Source: an uncultured Bacteroidia bacterium (GTDB lineage Bacteria > Bacteroidota > Bacteroidia > Bacteroidales > F082). From it: a stretch of 64,000 nt of DNA. Both the position numbers and the translations under genes were made by a program. Below, one piece after another: positions 43,511 through 52,270 of the stretch. The notes beneath the pieces are model-generated. The model made no database searches and was not told where the DNA came from. It was given only the letters and a program-made list of their open reading frames with translations. The stretch's first letter is position 1. Every line of letters begins with the position of its first letter. The stretch is from contig CACZZO010000011.1 of assembly GCA_902785755.1 (NCBI GenBank), positions 1-64,000 of the forward strand. The letters run 5' to 3'.

Positions 43511-43536
43511 CAAAAATAGGGATAATTTTTTATCCC
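43511..43536 (-). promoter_or_regulatory. promoter and operator candidate of the DUF4160/DUF2442 pair
   Basis: On the minus strand the -7 box TATTTTTG (43518-43511) is immediately preceded by the palindrome GGGATAA-N4-TTATCCC (43519-43536), which fills the spacer between the -7 box and the -33 region. An XRE protein bound there would block the polymerase. Confidence 0.65.
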
Positions 43537-43622
43537 CGCAATGACAAACTATCATATTGAGCCAAGAATTTTCCATAATACTCCCAAAAATTGCCTATTT
43601 TTGTGGGCTTAATTGAGTGATA

Positions 43623-46600
43623 ATGCCCTCGAAAAAGAAATACACGCTCCTGTTTTTGCTGCTCATGGCCTTGATGCCGATGGCTCATGCCCAGTTCTAC
43701 AACGGCATGAACATGCCCTTTGGGAAGAACCGCGTGCAGTACAGCGACTTCCATTGGTCGTACTACATGAACGACAACTTCGACGTGTATTTTTACCAAG
43801 GCGGCAACGACCTCGCCAAATATGCGCAGGCCTACGCCAAAGAGCAGATTCCGCAACTCGAAACCCGCCTCAACAGCCGTTTCGGGAAGAAAATACAGTT
43901 CATCGTGTTCAACAGCAAGGGCGACTTCAAGCAAAGCAACATCAACCTTGAGGAAGAGGAAAACGGCAACACGGGCGGCATCACAAAAATCATCGGCTCG
44001 AAGGTGATTCTCTATTTCGACGGCGACTACACCCACTTCGAGGCGCAAATCCGCGAGGGCATCGCGAGCCTGCTGTTCAGCCAAGTGATGAACGGCATCT
44101 CGATTGGGTCGCAAATCAGGAGTTCGTACCGCTACAACATCCCAAAATGGTTCCAAGACGGCTTGGTGGCCTACATCGCCGGCAATTGGGACAGCCACAA
44201 AGAAGCCCAACTGCAACGCGGCATCACATCGGGCAACTACAAAAAAATCAACCATTTGCGCGACGAAGACGCATCGATTGCAGGCTACTCGTTCTGGAAC
44301 TTCATCGACGAAAAATACGGCAGCAAGGCGTTCAACGACATTTTGACTTTGGCCGAGAACACCCAAAACGTCAGAAAGGCACTGCTTTATGTGACAGGCA
44401 AGGAATACAAGAACTTGGTCGAAGAATGGTATGCGTTCTACAAGGCTCGTTACGAGGCACTTATGAGCAGCCAACCTAACGACCTGATGAAGTTGAAATA
44501 CAAGAAATACCGCACTTTCACGCAGCCTTCGATTAGTCCGAACGGAAAGCATATCGCCTACGTCAGCAACGATGAGGGCAAAATCAGGCTTTGGTTGGAG
44601 GATTTGCAAAGTGGCAAGCGGCAGCAACTTTTCAAGGCTGGCTACCATTCGGACGAGAACATCGACACCTCGTTTCCGCTCTTGGCTTGGCATCCCAACG
44701 GCGAGATTCTGTCGTTCATCCTTGAGGAAGAAGGCAAAATCCAACTCTACAACTTGGACATCAACAGCGGGAAGAAAGCCAGCACCTATCTGTTTGATTT
44801 CCAAAAGGTCAGTTCGTTTTCCTACGCCCATAAGAGCCGCAAAATCGTGCTCGCCGCAACGCGCATGGGCAAGCCCGACATTTACGTTTACAACCTGTTT
44901 TCCAATACTTTGGAGCAAATCACCAACGACTGGCACACCGACTTGAACCCCATTTTCACCTTCGACGACCGCCAAATCGTGTTCAGTTCCAATAGGCAAA
45001 ACGACACGCTGAAATCCGACAAGGAAATCACATTCCAAAACAAGCAATTCGACCTTTACGCCTACGACTATATTAATAAAGGTGCGCTACTCCGCAACCT
45101 GACGCAGCAACGCTTCTCTAACAACCTCCTGCCCGAGCCGCTGAAGGACGGCAGCCTGCTCTACCTGAACGACACGAGCGGCTACTACAACCTCTACCAA
45201 ATCCGTTTCGACAGTGCCATCAGCCACATCGACACGATTGTACACTACCGTTATTTCAGTAAAAAAGAGCAACTTACGGACTATTCCGCCAACATCATCG
45301 ACTATAGTTACCAGCCCCGCGACCACAAAGTAGCCATGCTCATTGCCGACCAAAACGGCGAGAAATTCTACATGTCGCCCATCCTGCGCGGACACGAGCA
45401 AAGCCTCAGCCAACTGAGTCCCTACGCGCAAAAACGCCTTCTTACCGAATTGATTCAGAAGGAGAAAGATACAGTTGTTGAACCCATTTCAAAGCATAGG
45501 TTTTCAGCCAGTTACCGATATTCACGGCGTAAGAGGCAGAATAATAGCCTGTTGGGAAATGATTCGACTTTTGTGGTACCGCAGGATGCTGTACCTCCTA
45601 AGCCGCGCCCGAAAGACACCATACAACGCCCGAACAACTACTATGTGGAACTCTTCGCAGACCAACTGATGAGCCAAATCGACTTTTCGAGCATGAACTA
45701 CAGTTACCAGCCCTTCACTGGCGGCAACGCCCCGATCTACCTCTATTCCGGCTTCAACATTTTCCTCGGAACCACCATGAAAGACCTCATGGAAGACTAC
45801 AAAATCGACCTCGGCGTGAAACTGAACACCACCCTCGTCAACAATGAATACATGCTGCGTTTCAGCGACTTCAGCAAGCGTTTGGACAAGTCAATCACAC
45901 TGCACCGCTTTGTGACCGACAACGCGACAAGTTATTACTACCGCACCTACACCAACGAGGCTTTCTACACGCTGAGTTATCCCTTCAGCGAAATCCTAAG
46001 TCTGCGAGGCACAGCCATTTACCGCAACGACCAGCGTGTCAACTTGTCCGTTGACGACTACAGCTTGGCCGACAAGGATGTCTTTGAGAACTGGGGCGGG
46101 CTGCGCGGCGAACTCGTCTACGACAACTCGAAGAAAATCGGGACCAACCTGCACGTGGGCGCACGGGGTAAAATCTTCGCCGAATACTATCAGAAAATCG
46201 CGAAAAACACCGCCAATATGGTGGTTCTGGGTTTCGACTACAGGCACTACACCCGCATCAGCCGCAACTTCATCTGGGCCAACCGCATTGCGGGCAGCAC
46301 CTCCTTCGGGCAGCAGAAACTGATTTATTACATGGGCGGCGTAGACAACTGGATTTTTGCTTCATTCGACCAAGGCACCTCCGTCGACTATACGCAAAAC
46401 TATGCCTATCAGACCCTTGCGACCAACCTGCGCGGCTTCAGGCAGAACATCCGCAACGGCAACAACTTTGTGGTTTTGAACAACGAACTGCGCTTCCCCG
46501 TGTTCAGTTACTTCATGGACCAGCCTATCAACATGAGATTCATCCGCGACTTCCAAATCGTGGCCTTCGGCGACCTTGGCACCGCTTGGACGGGCTGGAA

Positions 46601-46823
46601 CCCCTATGCCCCGACCAACTCGCTCTACAACACTTACATTACCGACGGCAACTTGGACATCACCGTCACGGAGATGAAAGAACCTTTGGTGGGCGGCATC
46701 GGCGTGGGCTTGCGCACCACCATTTTCGGCTATTTCATACGCGGCGATGTGGCTTGGGGCATCGAGGAAGGACAGATTGCCAAAAAGCCTCGGTTCTATC
46801 TGTCGTTCAACCTTGATTTTTAA
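43623..46823 (+). CDS. large propeller-barrel outer membrane protein
   Basis: 1066 residues. The signal peptide (KKYTLLFLLLMALMPMAHA) is followed by Gln. The N-terminal 250 residues resemble a peptidase-MA fold (FDVYFYQGGNDLAKYAQAYA, IPKWFQDGLVAYIAG) but the zinc-binding HExxH is replaced by REGIA, so it is probably inactive. Residues 290-610 contain WD40/PD40 TolB-like blades (PSISPNGKHIAYVSNDEG, PIFTFDDRQIVFSSNR). The last 350 residues form a BamA/Omp85-like barrel ending in FYLSFNLDF with C-terminal Phe. ATG at 43623 is chosen over an upstream GTG. This architecture is known only from Bacteroidota; the function is unknown. Confidence 0.85.
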   Translation: MPSKKKYTLLFLLLMALMPMAHAQFYNGMNMPFGKNRVQYSDFHWSYYMNDNFDVYFYQGGNDLAKYAQAYAKEQIPQLETRLNSRFGKKIQFIVFNSKGDFKQSNINLEEEENGNTGGITKIIGSKVILYFDGDYTHFEAQIREGIASLLFSQVMNGISIGSQIRSSYRYNIPKWFQDGLVAYIAGNWDSHKEAQLQRGITSGNYKKINHLRDEDASIAGYSFWNFIDEKYGSKAFNDILTLAENTQNVRKALLYVTGKEYKNLVEEWYAFYKARYEALMSSQPNDLMKLKYKKYRTFTQPSISPNGKHIAYVSNDEGKIRLWLEDLQSGKRQQLFKAGYHSDENIDTSFPLLAWHPNGEILSFILEEEGKIQLYNLDINSGKKASTYLFDFQKVSSFSYAHKSRKIVLAATRMGKPDIYVYNLFSNTLEQITNDWHTDLNPIFTFDDRQIVFSSNRQNDTLKSDKEITFQNKQFDLYAYDYINKGALLRNLTQQRFSNNLLPEPLKDGSLLYLNDTSGYYNLYQIRFDSAISHIDTIVHYRYFSKKEQLTDYSANIIDYSYQPRDHKVAMLIADQNGEKFYMSPILRGHEQSLSQLSPYAQKRLLTELIQKEKDTVVEPISKHRFSASYRYSRRKRQNNSLLGNDSTFVVPQDAVPPKPRPKDTIQRPNNYYVELFADQLMSQIDFSSMNYSYQPFTGGNAPIYLYSGFNIFLGTTMKDLMEDYKIDLGVKLNTTLVNNEYMLRFSDFSKRLDKSITLHRFVTDNATSYYYRTYTNEAFYTLSYPFSEILSLRGTAIYRNDQRVNLSVDDYSLADKDVFENWGGLRGELVYDNSKKIGTNLHVGARGKIFAEYYQKIAKNTANMVVLGFDYRHYTRISRNFIWANRIAGSTSFGQQKLIYYMGGVDNWIFASFDQGTSVDYTQNYAYQTLATNLRGFRQNIRNGNNFVVLNNELRFPVFSYFMDQPINMRFIRDFQIVAFGDLGTAWTGWNPYAPTNSLYNTYITDGNLDITVTEMKEPLVGGIGVGLRTTIFGYFIRGDVAWGIEEGQIAKKPRFYLSFNLDF

Positions 46824-46854
46824 GCGAAACAAAGCGAGCTATCGAAATAAATGC

Positions 46855-46862
46855 TACTTTTG
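46855..46862 (+). promoter_or_regulatory. -7 box of the AAA/PD-(D/E)XK ATPase gene
   Basis: TACTTTTG, 11 nt before the ATG at 46873. Confidence 0.45.
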
Positions 46863-46872
46863 TAGGCTGAAA

Positions 46873-48438
46873 ATGAATGAATTTAAGACCATGAAATACC
46901 CAATCGGCATACAGAGTTTTGAGAAAATCCGCACAGAAGGATTCGCCTACATCGACAAGACGACGCAAATCTATAATCTTGCCACCTACGGAACACATTA
47001 CTTTCTTTCCCGTCCGCGCAGGTTCGGCAAGAGCCTGTTGCTTTCCACCATGAAGGCCTATTTCCAAGGCAAGAAGGAACTGTTTGACGGTTTGGCCATT
47101 GCGGAATTGGAGAAGGAATGGAAATCCTATCCCGTGCTGCATTTGGACTTGAACACCTCCAAATTCTCCACACCAGAGGCTCTCGCGGAACTGCTGCGCT
47201 ATCACCTTGCCAATTGGGAAAAAGAGTTTGGCATCACAAAGGAGAGCGACGACATATCAGTCAGATTCCGCAATGCAATCACCCAAGCCGCGCTACGGTC
47301 GGAAAACAAGAAAGTGGTCATTCTCGTCGACGAGTACGACAAGCCGCTTTTGGAGGCCATCGGCAAGCCGGAGTTGCAAGAAGACTACCGCCAAACGCTG
47401 AAAGCCTTCTATTCCAACATCAAGAGTTGCGACGAATACATCCGCTTCGCCTTCCTTACAGGCGTGACCAAATTCTCTCACCTGAGCGTCTTCAGCGGAC
47501 TGAACAACCTGATTGACATCTCCATGTTGCCACAATATGCTGAAATCTGCGGCATCAGCGAGGCCGAACTTCACCGCGATTTCGACGAAAGCGTGAACGA
47601 TTTGGCCACGGCCAACAGCATGACAAAGGAACAATGTTACGCACGGCTGAAAAAAGAGTATGACGGCTACCATTTCTATCCCAACTCAGAGGGCATGTAC
47701 AACCCTTTCAGCCTGCTCAACACCCTTGCGTTTGGCGTGTTCAAGCACTATTGGTTCGCCACAGGCACGCCAAGTTTCCTCGTGGAGGTATTGCAACGTG
47801 TCGATTATCCGCTCGACCGCCTCACTTCCGAAGATGTTGACGCCCAAACGTTGGACAGTGTCGACATGTTGTTCCGCGACCCCATTCCGCTGTTCTTCCA
47901 AAGCGGCTACCTCACCATCAAAGACTATAGCCCCGAGTTCAGAAGTTACCGCCTTGGCTTCCCGAATGAGGAAGTGGAGGAAGGCTTTGCGCAATTTATG
48001 ACCGCTTACTATTACAACGGCTATATGGGCAGCAATTTCTCGGTGAGGAACTTTGTGCAAGAGGTGGAAAGGGGCGAAGTGGAAAGTTTCTTGAACCGCC
48101 TACAGGCTTTCTATGCCGATGGCGACTACCAACTGACGGGAAAACTGGAGGTCTATTTCCAAAACTCGCTGCTGATGCTGTTCAAGTTGATGGGTTTTTA
48201 TGTGCAGGTGGAACGCCACACAAGCCGTGGCCGCATGGACGTGACCATCCAGACCCGCGACTACATCTACATCCTTGAACTGAAGGTGGACAAGACTGCC
48301 GACGAAGCCCTACAGCAGATTGAAGACAAGCAATACGCCGCCCCCTTCGCCGCCGACCCGCGCACTCTCTACAAGATTGGCGTGTGCTTCAGCAGCACGG
48401 ATAGGGGCATTGCCGAATGGAAGATTGGGCCAAATTAG
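46873..48438 (+). CDS. AAA-ATPase-like protein with C-terminal PD-(D/E)XK nuclease domain
   Basis: 521 residues. It starts with the family-typical YPIGIQSFEKIRTEGFAYID and the P-loop variant FLSRPRRFGKSLLLSTM near residue 42, with Walker B VVILVDEYDKPLLEA near residue 150. The C-terminal domain GRMDVTIQTRDYIYILELKV (Asp ... Glu-Leu-Lys) is a DUF1703/PDDEXK_9 nuclease-like core near residue 455. This family is present in many copies in Bacteroidota genomes and has been linked to defence or mobile DNA, but its job is unproven. The ATG is 49 nt after the barrel protein stop. Confidence 0.92.
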   Translation: MNEFKTMKYPIGIQSFEKIRTEGFAYIDKTTQIYNLATYGTHYFLSRPRRFGKSLLLSTMKAYFQGKKELFDGLAIAELEKEWKSYPVLHLDLNTSKFSTPEALAELLRYHLANWEKEFGITKESDDISVRFRNAITQAALRSENKKVVILVDEYDKPLLEAIGKPELQEDYRQTLKAFYSNIKSCDEYIRFAFLTGVTKFSHLSVFSGLNNLIDISMLPQYAEICGISEAELHRDFDESVNDLATANSMTKEQCYARLKKEYDGYHFYPNSEGMYNPFSLLNTLAFGVFKHYWFATGTPSFLVEVLQRVDYPLDRLTSEDVDAQTLDSVDMLFRDPIPLFFQSGYLTIKDYSPEFRSYRLGFPNEEVEEGFAQFMTAYYYNGYMGSNFSVRNFVQEVERGEVESFLNRLQAFYADGDYQLTGKLEVYFQNSLLMLFKLMGFYVQVERHTSRGRMDVTIQTRDYIYILELKVDKTADEALQQIEDKQYAAPFAADPRTLYKIGVCFSSTDRGIAEWKIGPN

Positions 48439-48496
48439 CCATGTCTTCGTCTGTGCCAGTATTTGCCTCAATTGACCTCATAGTAAACCTCGATGA

Positions 48497-48539
48497 TATG
48501 CAGAAGGCGACCCTCAAAACGAAGGCCGCCTTCTGCATA
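48497..48539. repeat. 13-bp inverted repeat in a 153-nt intergenic region
   Basis: TATGCAGAAGGCG (48497-48509) and CGCCTTCTGCATA (48527-48539) are perfectly complementary with a 17-nt spacer and no T tract, located between convergent genes. It could be a weak terminator or mRNA hairpin. Confidence 0.6.
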
Positions 48540-48591
48540 AACTGTCGCTTGACCTTTGACAAGGCCAAAAACGGTGATTATTGTTGTATGA

Positions 48592-49849
48592 TCACTCGTC
48601 TACTGGTAGTATGATCAGTAGGTCGGTAAAATCAACGCCGTTTATTACGAGACGGGTGAAAGCAGGGGGACCATAAGGATCATACCAGTGGTCTTGAAAT
48701 ATCTGTGCCACCCCTGGGCCATACCACTGGGTACATTCACAGGTTTCCTTGTTAAAGGTGACTTGGAAACCATTTTCATCCCAATTGTCTTCAATGTCCA
48801 CGTATCCCTCTCCCCAGTTCTGCCTGAAGATCAACACGTTTTCGTCGTCTTCATCTATCATCAACGACCTGCCTATGTTGCCGTCTGAGCCAATATACCC
48901 TTCACCACTCTCCCACACAAACATGTCTTCTCCGTAGTCTCCCGTGTTATAGAAAGTGCAACTTTGGTTCGCTCCATACTGGTGATTAAAGTAAATAGTC
49001 ACATAAGCGCCTTCTTCCCACGCCCTATCAAAGAAGACGTCGTTTATCGAAATGTTCTGCCTAATAAAGGTATTTGCGGCTAACGACGTAGGTGGTTCCA
49101 TATCAAACTCGATTTCGCCATATTCAACAGTGGCTGTGCTAAGGTTGGTTCCAGGGAGCATGATGGCCCACATCGTGTTCCAGTTCTCTTCATAGAGGGT
49201 GATGCTGCCCTTATCGCTTTTAGGCCTGATGCCATTGGTCGGGTCACCGAAATCGATGGTGGCCATGTAAGGGACGTTGCCCACAGCAAGGGGTGGCATC
49301 GCCAAGGATTTCCTCGCGTTTGTCTGGATCTCCTGTGTAGTTGAAACACACCAAAGCGCACTTGTTCAACATAGTGCATTCATAGGTGGAGTTGGGTCCG
49401 GAATAGGTTGTGGTCGATTGGCCAAACGCCAAAACGGGAAGATTCATAGCCCCCCTGTCGTCACTACGCTGGTCGGAAATGTCAACGTCATAAGATGTTT
49501 GTCCATCTTGGATCGAAAGTTCATGGCCGCCGCCAATGAAATAGAAGTAAAGATATTCACCTTGTTCGGGTTCGGTGATTTCGCCGCCGAACATGCCTTC
49601 ATAGTATGTCAAAGTGCCGAGATACTGCGAGCCGTTGCCGACATAGATTTTGTCGTAATCTTCATACACCCCGCCTCCCGTTTCGCCATAGACTTCGTAA
49701 CGGTTGCCGCCGTTGCTGCCGTTAGCCTTCACGGAGATGTAAACCTTGTTGCCCACGGCATCGGGCGTGGCGGGAGTTTCCTGTTTCTTGCACTGGCTCA
49801 GTCCGAGCACCAATGCCAATGCCATGATAAATGTGCTAATATTCTTCAT
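48592..49849 (-). pseudogene. fimbrillin-like lipoprotein, frameshifted
   Basis: The first 190 residues (lipoprotein start MKNISTFIMALALVLGLSQC, LYFYFIGGGHELSIQDGQTS, TYECTMLNKCALVCFNYTG) run in one frame to DPDKREEIL near 49300, and the protein continues in another frame at PPLAVGNVPYMATIDFGDP to the end (FTDLLIILPVDE). The tandem paralogue just upstream is uninterrupted across the same point (ALVHFDYTGTNTVIAVGNVP), so a 1-nt indel near a CCACCCC run is the simplest reading: a mutation or an assembly error. If intact it would be a surface lipoprotein of about 418 residues whose C-terminal part extends beyond the end of its paralogue. Confidence 0.88.
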
Positions 49850-49887
49850 GATTGATGTCTTTTGTTTTTAGTTACTTCTGCGTCTTC

Positions 49888-50679
49888 TTACTTACCACTC
49901 GTGTCGTCGTTTATCGTAATGCCAGTCTTATATAATTCATTTGCGCCTAATGATGTAGGCAGTCCATCTACGTAATTACAACGGATTTCACCATTCTCAA
50001 CAACGGCTTCGCCAAGGTTGGTTCCAGGGAGCATGATGGCCCACCTCGAGCCAATGTTCTCTCGATAGAGGGTGATGCTGCCATTATCGCTCCCTTCCTT
50101 AGGCTTGATGCCATTTTCCGTGTCAGTGAAATCGAAGGTGACCACGGTAGGGACGTTGCCCACAGCAATTACCGTGTTTGTTCCTGTGTAGTCGAAATGC
50201 ACCAAAGCGCACTTGTTTATCAAAGTGCAGGAATAGGTGACGTTGGGTCCGGAATAGGGTGTGGTCGATTTGCCAAACGACACAACGGGAAGATTATAAA
50301 GCTGGTAGGAAAGGTTAAAGTCCCAAGATGTTAGTCCTGGTGCTTGTTGCCACGGAATTTCATAGCCGCCGCCAATGAAATAGAAGTAAAGATAGTTACC
50401 ATTTCCGGGATTTGTGATACCGCCAGCGAACGCGCCTGTATTGTATGTCAAAAAGCCGAGACACTTCGTGCCGTTGCTGACATAGATTTTGTCGCCATTG
50501 CCATACACCAACGCTCCCGTATTGGGATAGAAGGCGTCACGGTCGCCGTCGTTAGCCTTCACGGAGATGTAAACTATTTCGCCCTCGGCATCGGGCGTGG
50601 CGGGCGTTTCCTGTTTCTTGCACTGGCTCAGTCCGAGCACCAATGCCAATGCCATGATAAATGTGCCAATTTTCTTCAT
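49888..50679 (-). CDS. fimbrillin-like lipoprotein, tandem paralogue
   Basis: 263 residues from MKKIGTFIMALALVLGLSQC. A longer start (MKTTSKQKTSI..., ATG at 50712) overlaps the stop of the upstream small gene as ATGA and may be used through coupling. The first 34 residues are nearly identical to those of the neighbouring frameshifted copy, including KKQETPATPDA, and YLYFYFIGGG, YSGPN and KCALV are shared. It ends early (GITINDDTSGK) where the copy continues for about 145 residues, so it may be truncated. Probably a surface adhesin or fimbrial subunit anchored as lipoprotein. Confidence 0.85.
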   Translation of the reverse strand: MKKIGTFIMALALVLGLSQCKKQETPATPDAEGEIVYISVKANDGDRDAFYPNTGALVYGNGDKIYVSNGTKCLGFLTYNTGAFAGGITNPGNGNYLYFYFIGGGYEIPWQQAPGLTSWDFNLSYQLYNLPVVSFGKSTTPYSGPNVTYSCTLINKCALVHFDYTGTNTVIAVGNVPTVVTFDFTDTENGIKPKEGSDNGSITLYRENIGSRWAIMLPGTNLGEAVVENGEIRCNYVDGLPTSLGANELYKTGITINDDTSGK

Positions 50680-50708
50680 GATGGATGTCTTTTGTTTTGA
50701 TGTTGTTT

Positions 50709-51011
50709 TCATTGTTTTTTGTTGTTTTTTCTTTTCTTGAGCGCATAGCCCGCGCCAGCCGCAGCCATGATGAAGAGCCCGCTGCCTAAGGGCGCCTCAG
50801 GCGTGACATCCTCAAAGGTTCCGTTGTTGAGGTTGTAGCCATAATTTTCGCCGTCAAAAAACGTTTGGGAGTGGATGAAGTAGCCACCGCCACCAGTGCC
50901 TTGTCTAAGCAATCCGGCATTGGATTGTTCTGTCGGAACATTGGTGCCAAACAAGCCTCCTGGTCTGTCTTGGGCGTTTAAGGTTTTGGCCGGTAGCAAC
51001 ATAGCCGCCAC
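50709..51011 (-). CDS. small exported protein with C-terminal sorting-like tail
   Basis: 100 residues. The C-terminus has the tripartite layout of sorting signals: short motif PLGSG, a hydrophobic helix (GLFIMAAAGAGYALKK) and a basic tail (KKRKNNKKQ). Similar Pro-Leu-Gly tails occur on many small Bacteroidota proteins; the enzyme reading them is not known to me. The middle is Gly-rich (LLRQGTGGGGYFIHSQ). The N-terminus is odd: GTG or the ATG three codons later gives only a short hydrophobic start (AAMLLPAKTLNA, then Gln), and a stop codon lies about 8 codons upstream, so the signal peptide may begin at a non-standard codon or be damaged. It is translationally coupled to the fimbrillin-like gene. 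Confidence 0.65.
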   Translation of the reverse strand: MAAMLLPAKTLNAQDRPGGLFGTNVPTEQSNAGLLRQGTGGGGYFIHSQTFFDGENYGYNLNNGTFEDVTPEAPLGSGLFIMAAAGAGYALKKRKNNKKQ

Positions 51012-51049
51012 CCCAAGGGAAAAATCAATATGTTCCTACAAATAAAAAA

Positions 51050-51625
51050 CTACGCATAGAAACGGTTCTCCTTCATGTAGCGGAACGCCCTCTCCGGCAC
51101 AAAATGCCGCACATCGCGGCCTTCCTTGATGCACTGGCGGATGAAGGTGGACGAAATCTCCAGAATCGGGGTTTTCAGGACGGTTACTGAAGGATAATCG
51201 GCAAGGTCGCCGCCGTCGTAGCCCTCGCGGGGGAAAACGAGGAGTTCGTAATTGTCGAGGATTTTCTGGTAGTCGCGCCAATGCTTGAAGTTTTGGAGGC
51301 TGTCCATGCCGCAGATGAAAACAAACTGGCAATCAGGGTATTGCTCCGAAAGCGTGTTCAAGGTGTTGATGGTGTAGGAAGGTCGGGGCAGGTGCATTTC
51401 AATGTCGCTGACGCGGAAACGCGGGTCGTCGGCCACGGCCAACTGCACCATTTTCAGACGCTCGTTGTCGTCGAGCAGTTCGGCTTTCTGCTTCAGCGGG
51501 TTTTGTGGCGTGACCACAAACCACAACTCATCCAAATCGGAGAACTCGACCAAATAGTTGGCCAACATCACATGGCCGTGATGGATGGGATTGAACGAAC
51601 CAGAGTATATGCCGACTTTTTTCAT
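51050..51625 (-). CDS. nadD: nicotinate-nucleotide adenylyltransferase
   Basis: 191 residues. The HIGH-type motif GSFNPIHHGHVM is near residues 9-20 and ISSTFIRQCIKEG (the ISSTxxR motif) near residues 160-172. It catalyses the adenylation of nicotinate mononucleotide in NAD synthesis. It is the last gene of the yicC-gmk-nadD transcript, 72 nt after gmk; that gap holds a dispersed palindrome. Confidence 0.96.
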   Translation of the reverse strand: MKKVGIYSGSFNPIHHGHVMLANYLVEFSDLDELWFVVTPQNPLKQKAELLDDNERLKMVQLAVADDPRFRVSDIEMHLPRPSYTINTLNTLSEQYPDCQFVFICGMDSLQNFKHWRDYQKILDNYELLVFPREGYDGGDLADYPSVTVLKTPILEISSTFIRQCIKEGRDVRHFVPERAFRYMKENRFYA

Positions 51626-51650
51626 ATTGTTGTTATTAGCATGACCCTTC

Positions 51651-51674
51651 GGCCCTTCGACAGGCTCAGGGACC
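51651..51674. repeat. dispersed palindrome, third copy
   Basis: GGCCCTTCGACAGGCTCAGG plus GACC, flanked by a further CCCTTCGG / CCGAAGG pair. It lies between gmk and nadD. Confidence 0.75.
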
Positions 51675-51697
51675 GAAGGCTCATAGACCTCACTTTA

Positions 51698-52270
51698 TTA
51701 TGCTTCGAGGAAGGCTTTCACCACTTCGAGGATTTCGCGCTTGGCGGTTTCCAAGTCGTCGTTGATGATGGTGCGGTCAAACTTGCCTTGTGCAAACTCC
51801 GTTTCCCACGCGGCCTTGGCAATGCGCTTCTCGATTTCCTCCATCGAATCGGTCTGCCGGTTGATTAATCTCTCGCGCAGCACTTCAATGGAAGGTGCCT
51901 GAATGAAGACGGAGAGGGCTTGGTCGCCATAGTGCTTTTTGATGTTCACGGCACCGCAAACGTCCACGTCGAAGGCCACATGCTTGCCGTCGAGTTGCAT
52001 CTGTTCGACCACGGAGAGCAGGGTGCCGTAGCAGCGGCCCGGATAGACCTCTTCCCATTCGAGGAACTCGCCGTTGGCGACGCGCTGTTTGAAGTCGTCC
52101 ATCGTCAGGAAATAGTATTCCTTGCCGTTCACCTCCTCGCCGCGTGGCGGGCGCGTGGTGGCCGAAACCGAAAAGGCCATCTCAGGGATTTGGCTCATCA
52201 CATAATTGAGCAAGGTGGTCTTGCCTGAGCCCGATGGTGCGCTAAAGATTAGAAGTTTTCCTTTTTTCAT
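51698..52270 (-). CDS. gmk: guanylate kinase
   Basis: 190 residues. P loop SAPSGSGKTTLLNYV near residues 10-24, then SATTRPPRGEEVNGKEYYF, the GMP-binding EFLEWEEVYPGRCYGT and VDVCGAVNIKKHYGD. It converts GMP to GDP. The start overlaps the yicC stop by 4 nt (ATGA). Confidence 0.97.
   Translation of the reverse strand: MKKGKLLIFSAPSGSGKTTLLNYVMSQIPEMAFSVSATTRPPRGEEVNGKEYYFLTMDDFKQRVANGEFLEWEEVYPGRCYGTLLSVVEQMQLDGKHVAFDVDVCGAVNIKKHYGDQALSVFIQAPSIEVLRERLINRQTDSMEEIEKRIAKAAWETEFAQGKFDRTIINDDLETAKREILEVVKAFLEA

Noticed and set aside
43530..45047. 505-codon minus-strand reading frame within the large outer membrane protein gene
   Set aside because: The plus strand has signal peptide, propeller and barrel features; the minus frame is an antisense shadow.
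49270..49310. Phase-variable slippage site in the frameshifted fimbrillin-like gene
   Set aside because: The only run at the junction is four C residues, too short for typical slipped-strand switching; a plain indel or sequencing error is more likely.
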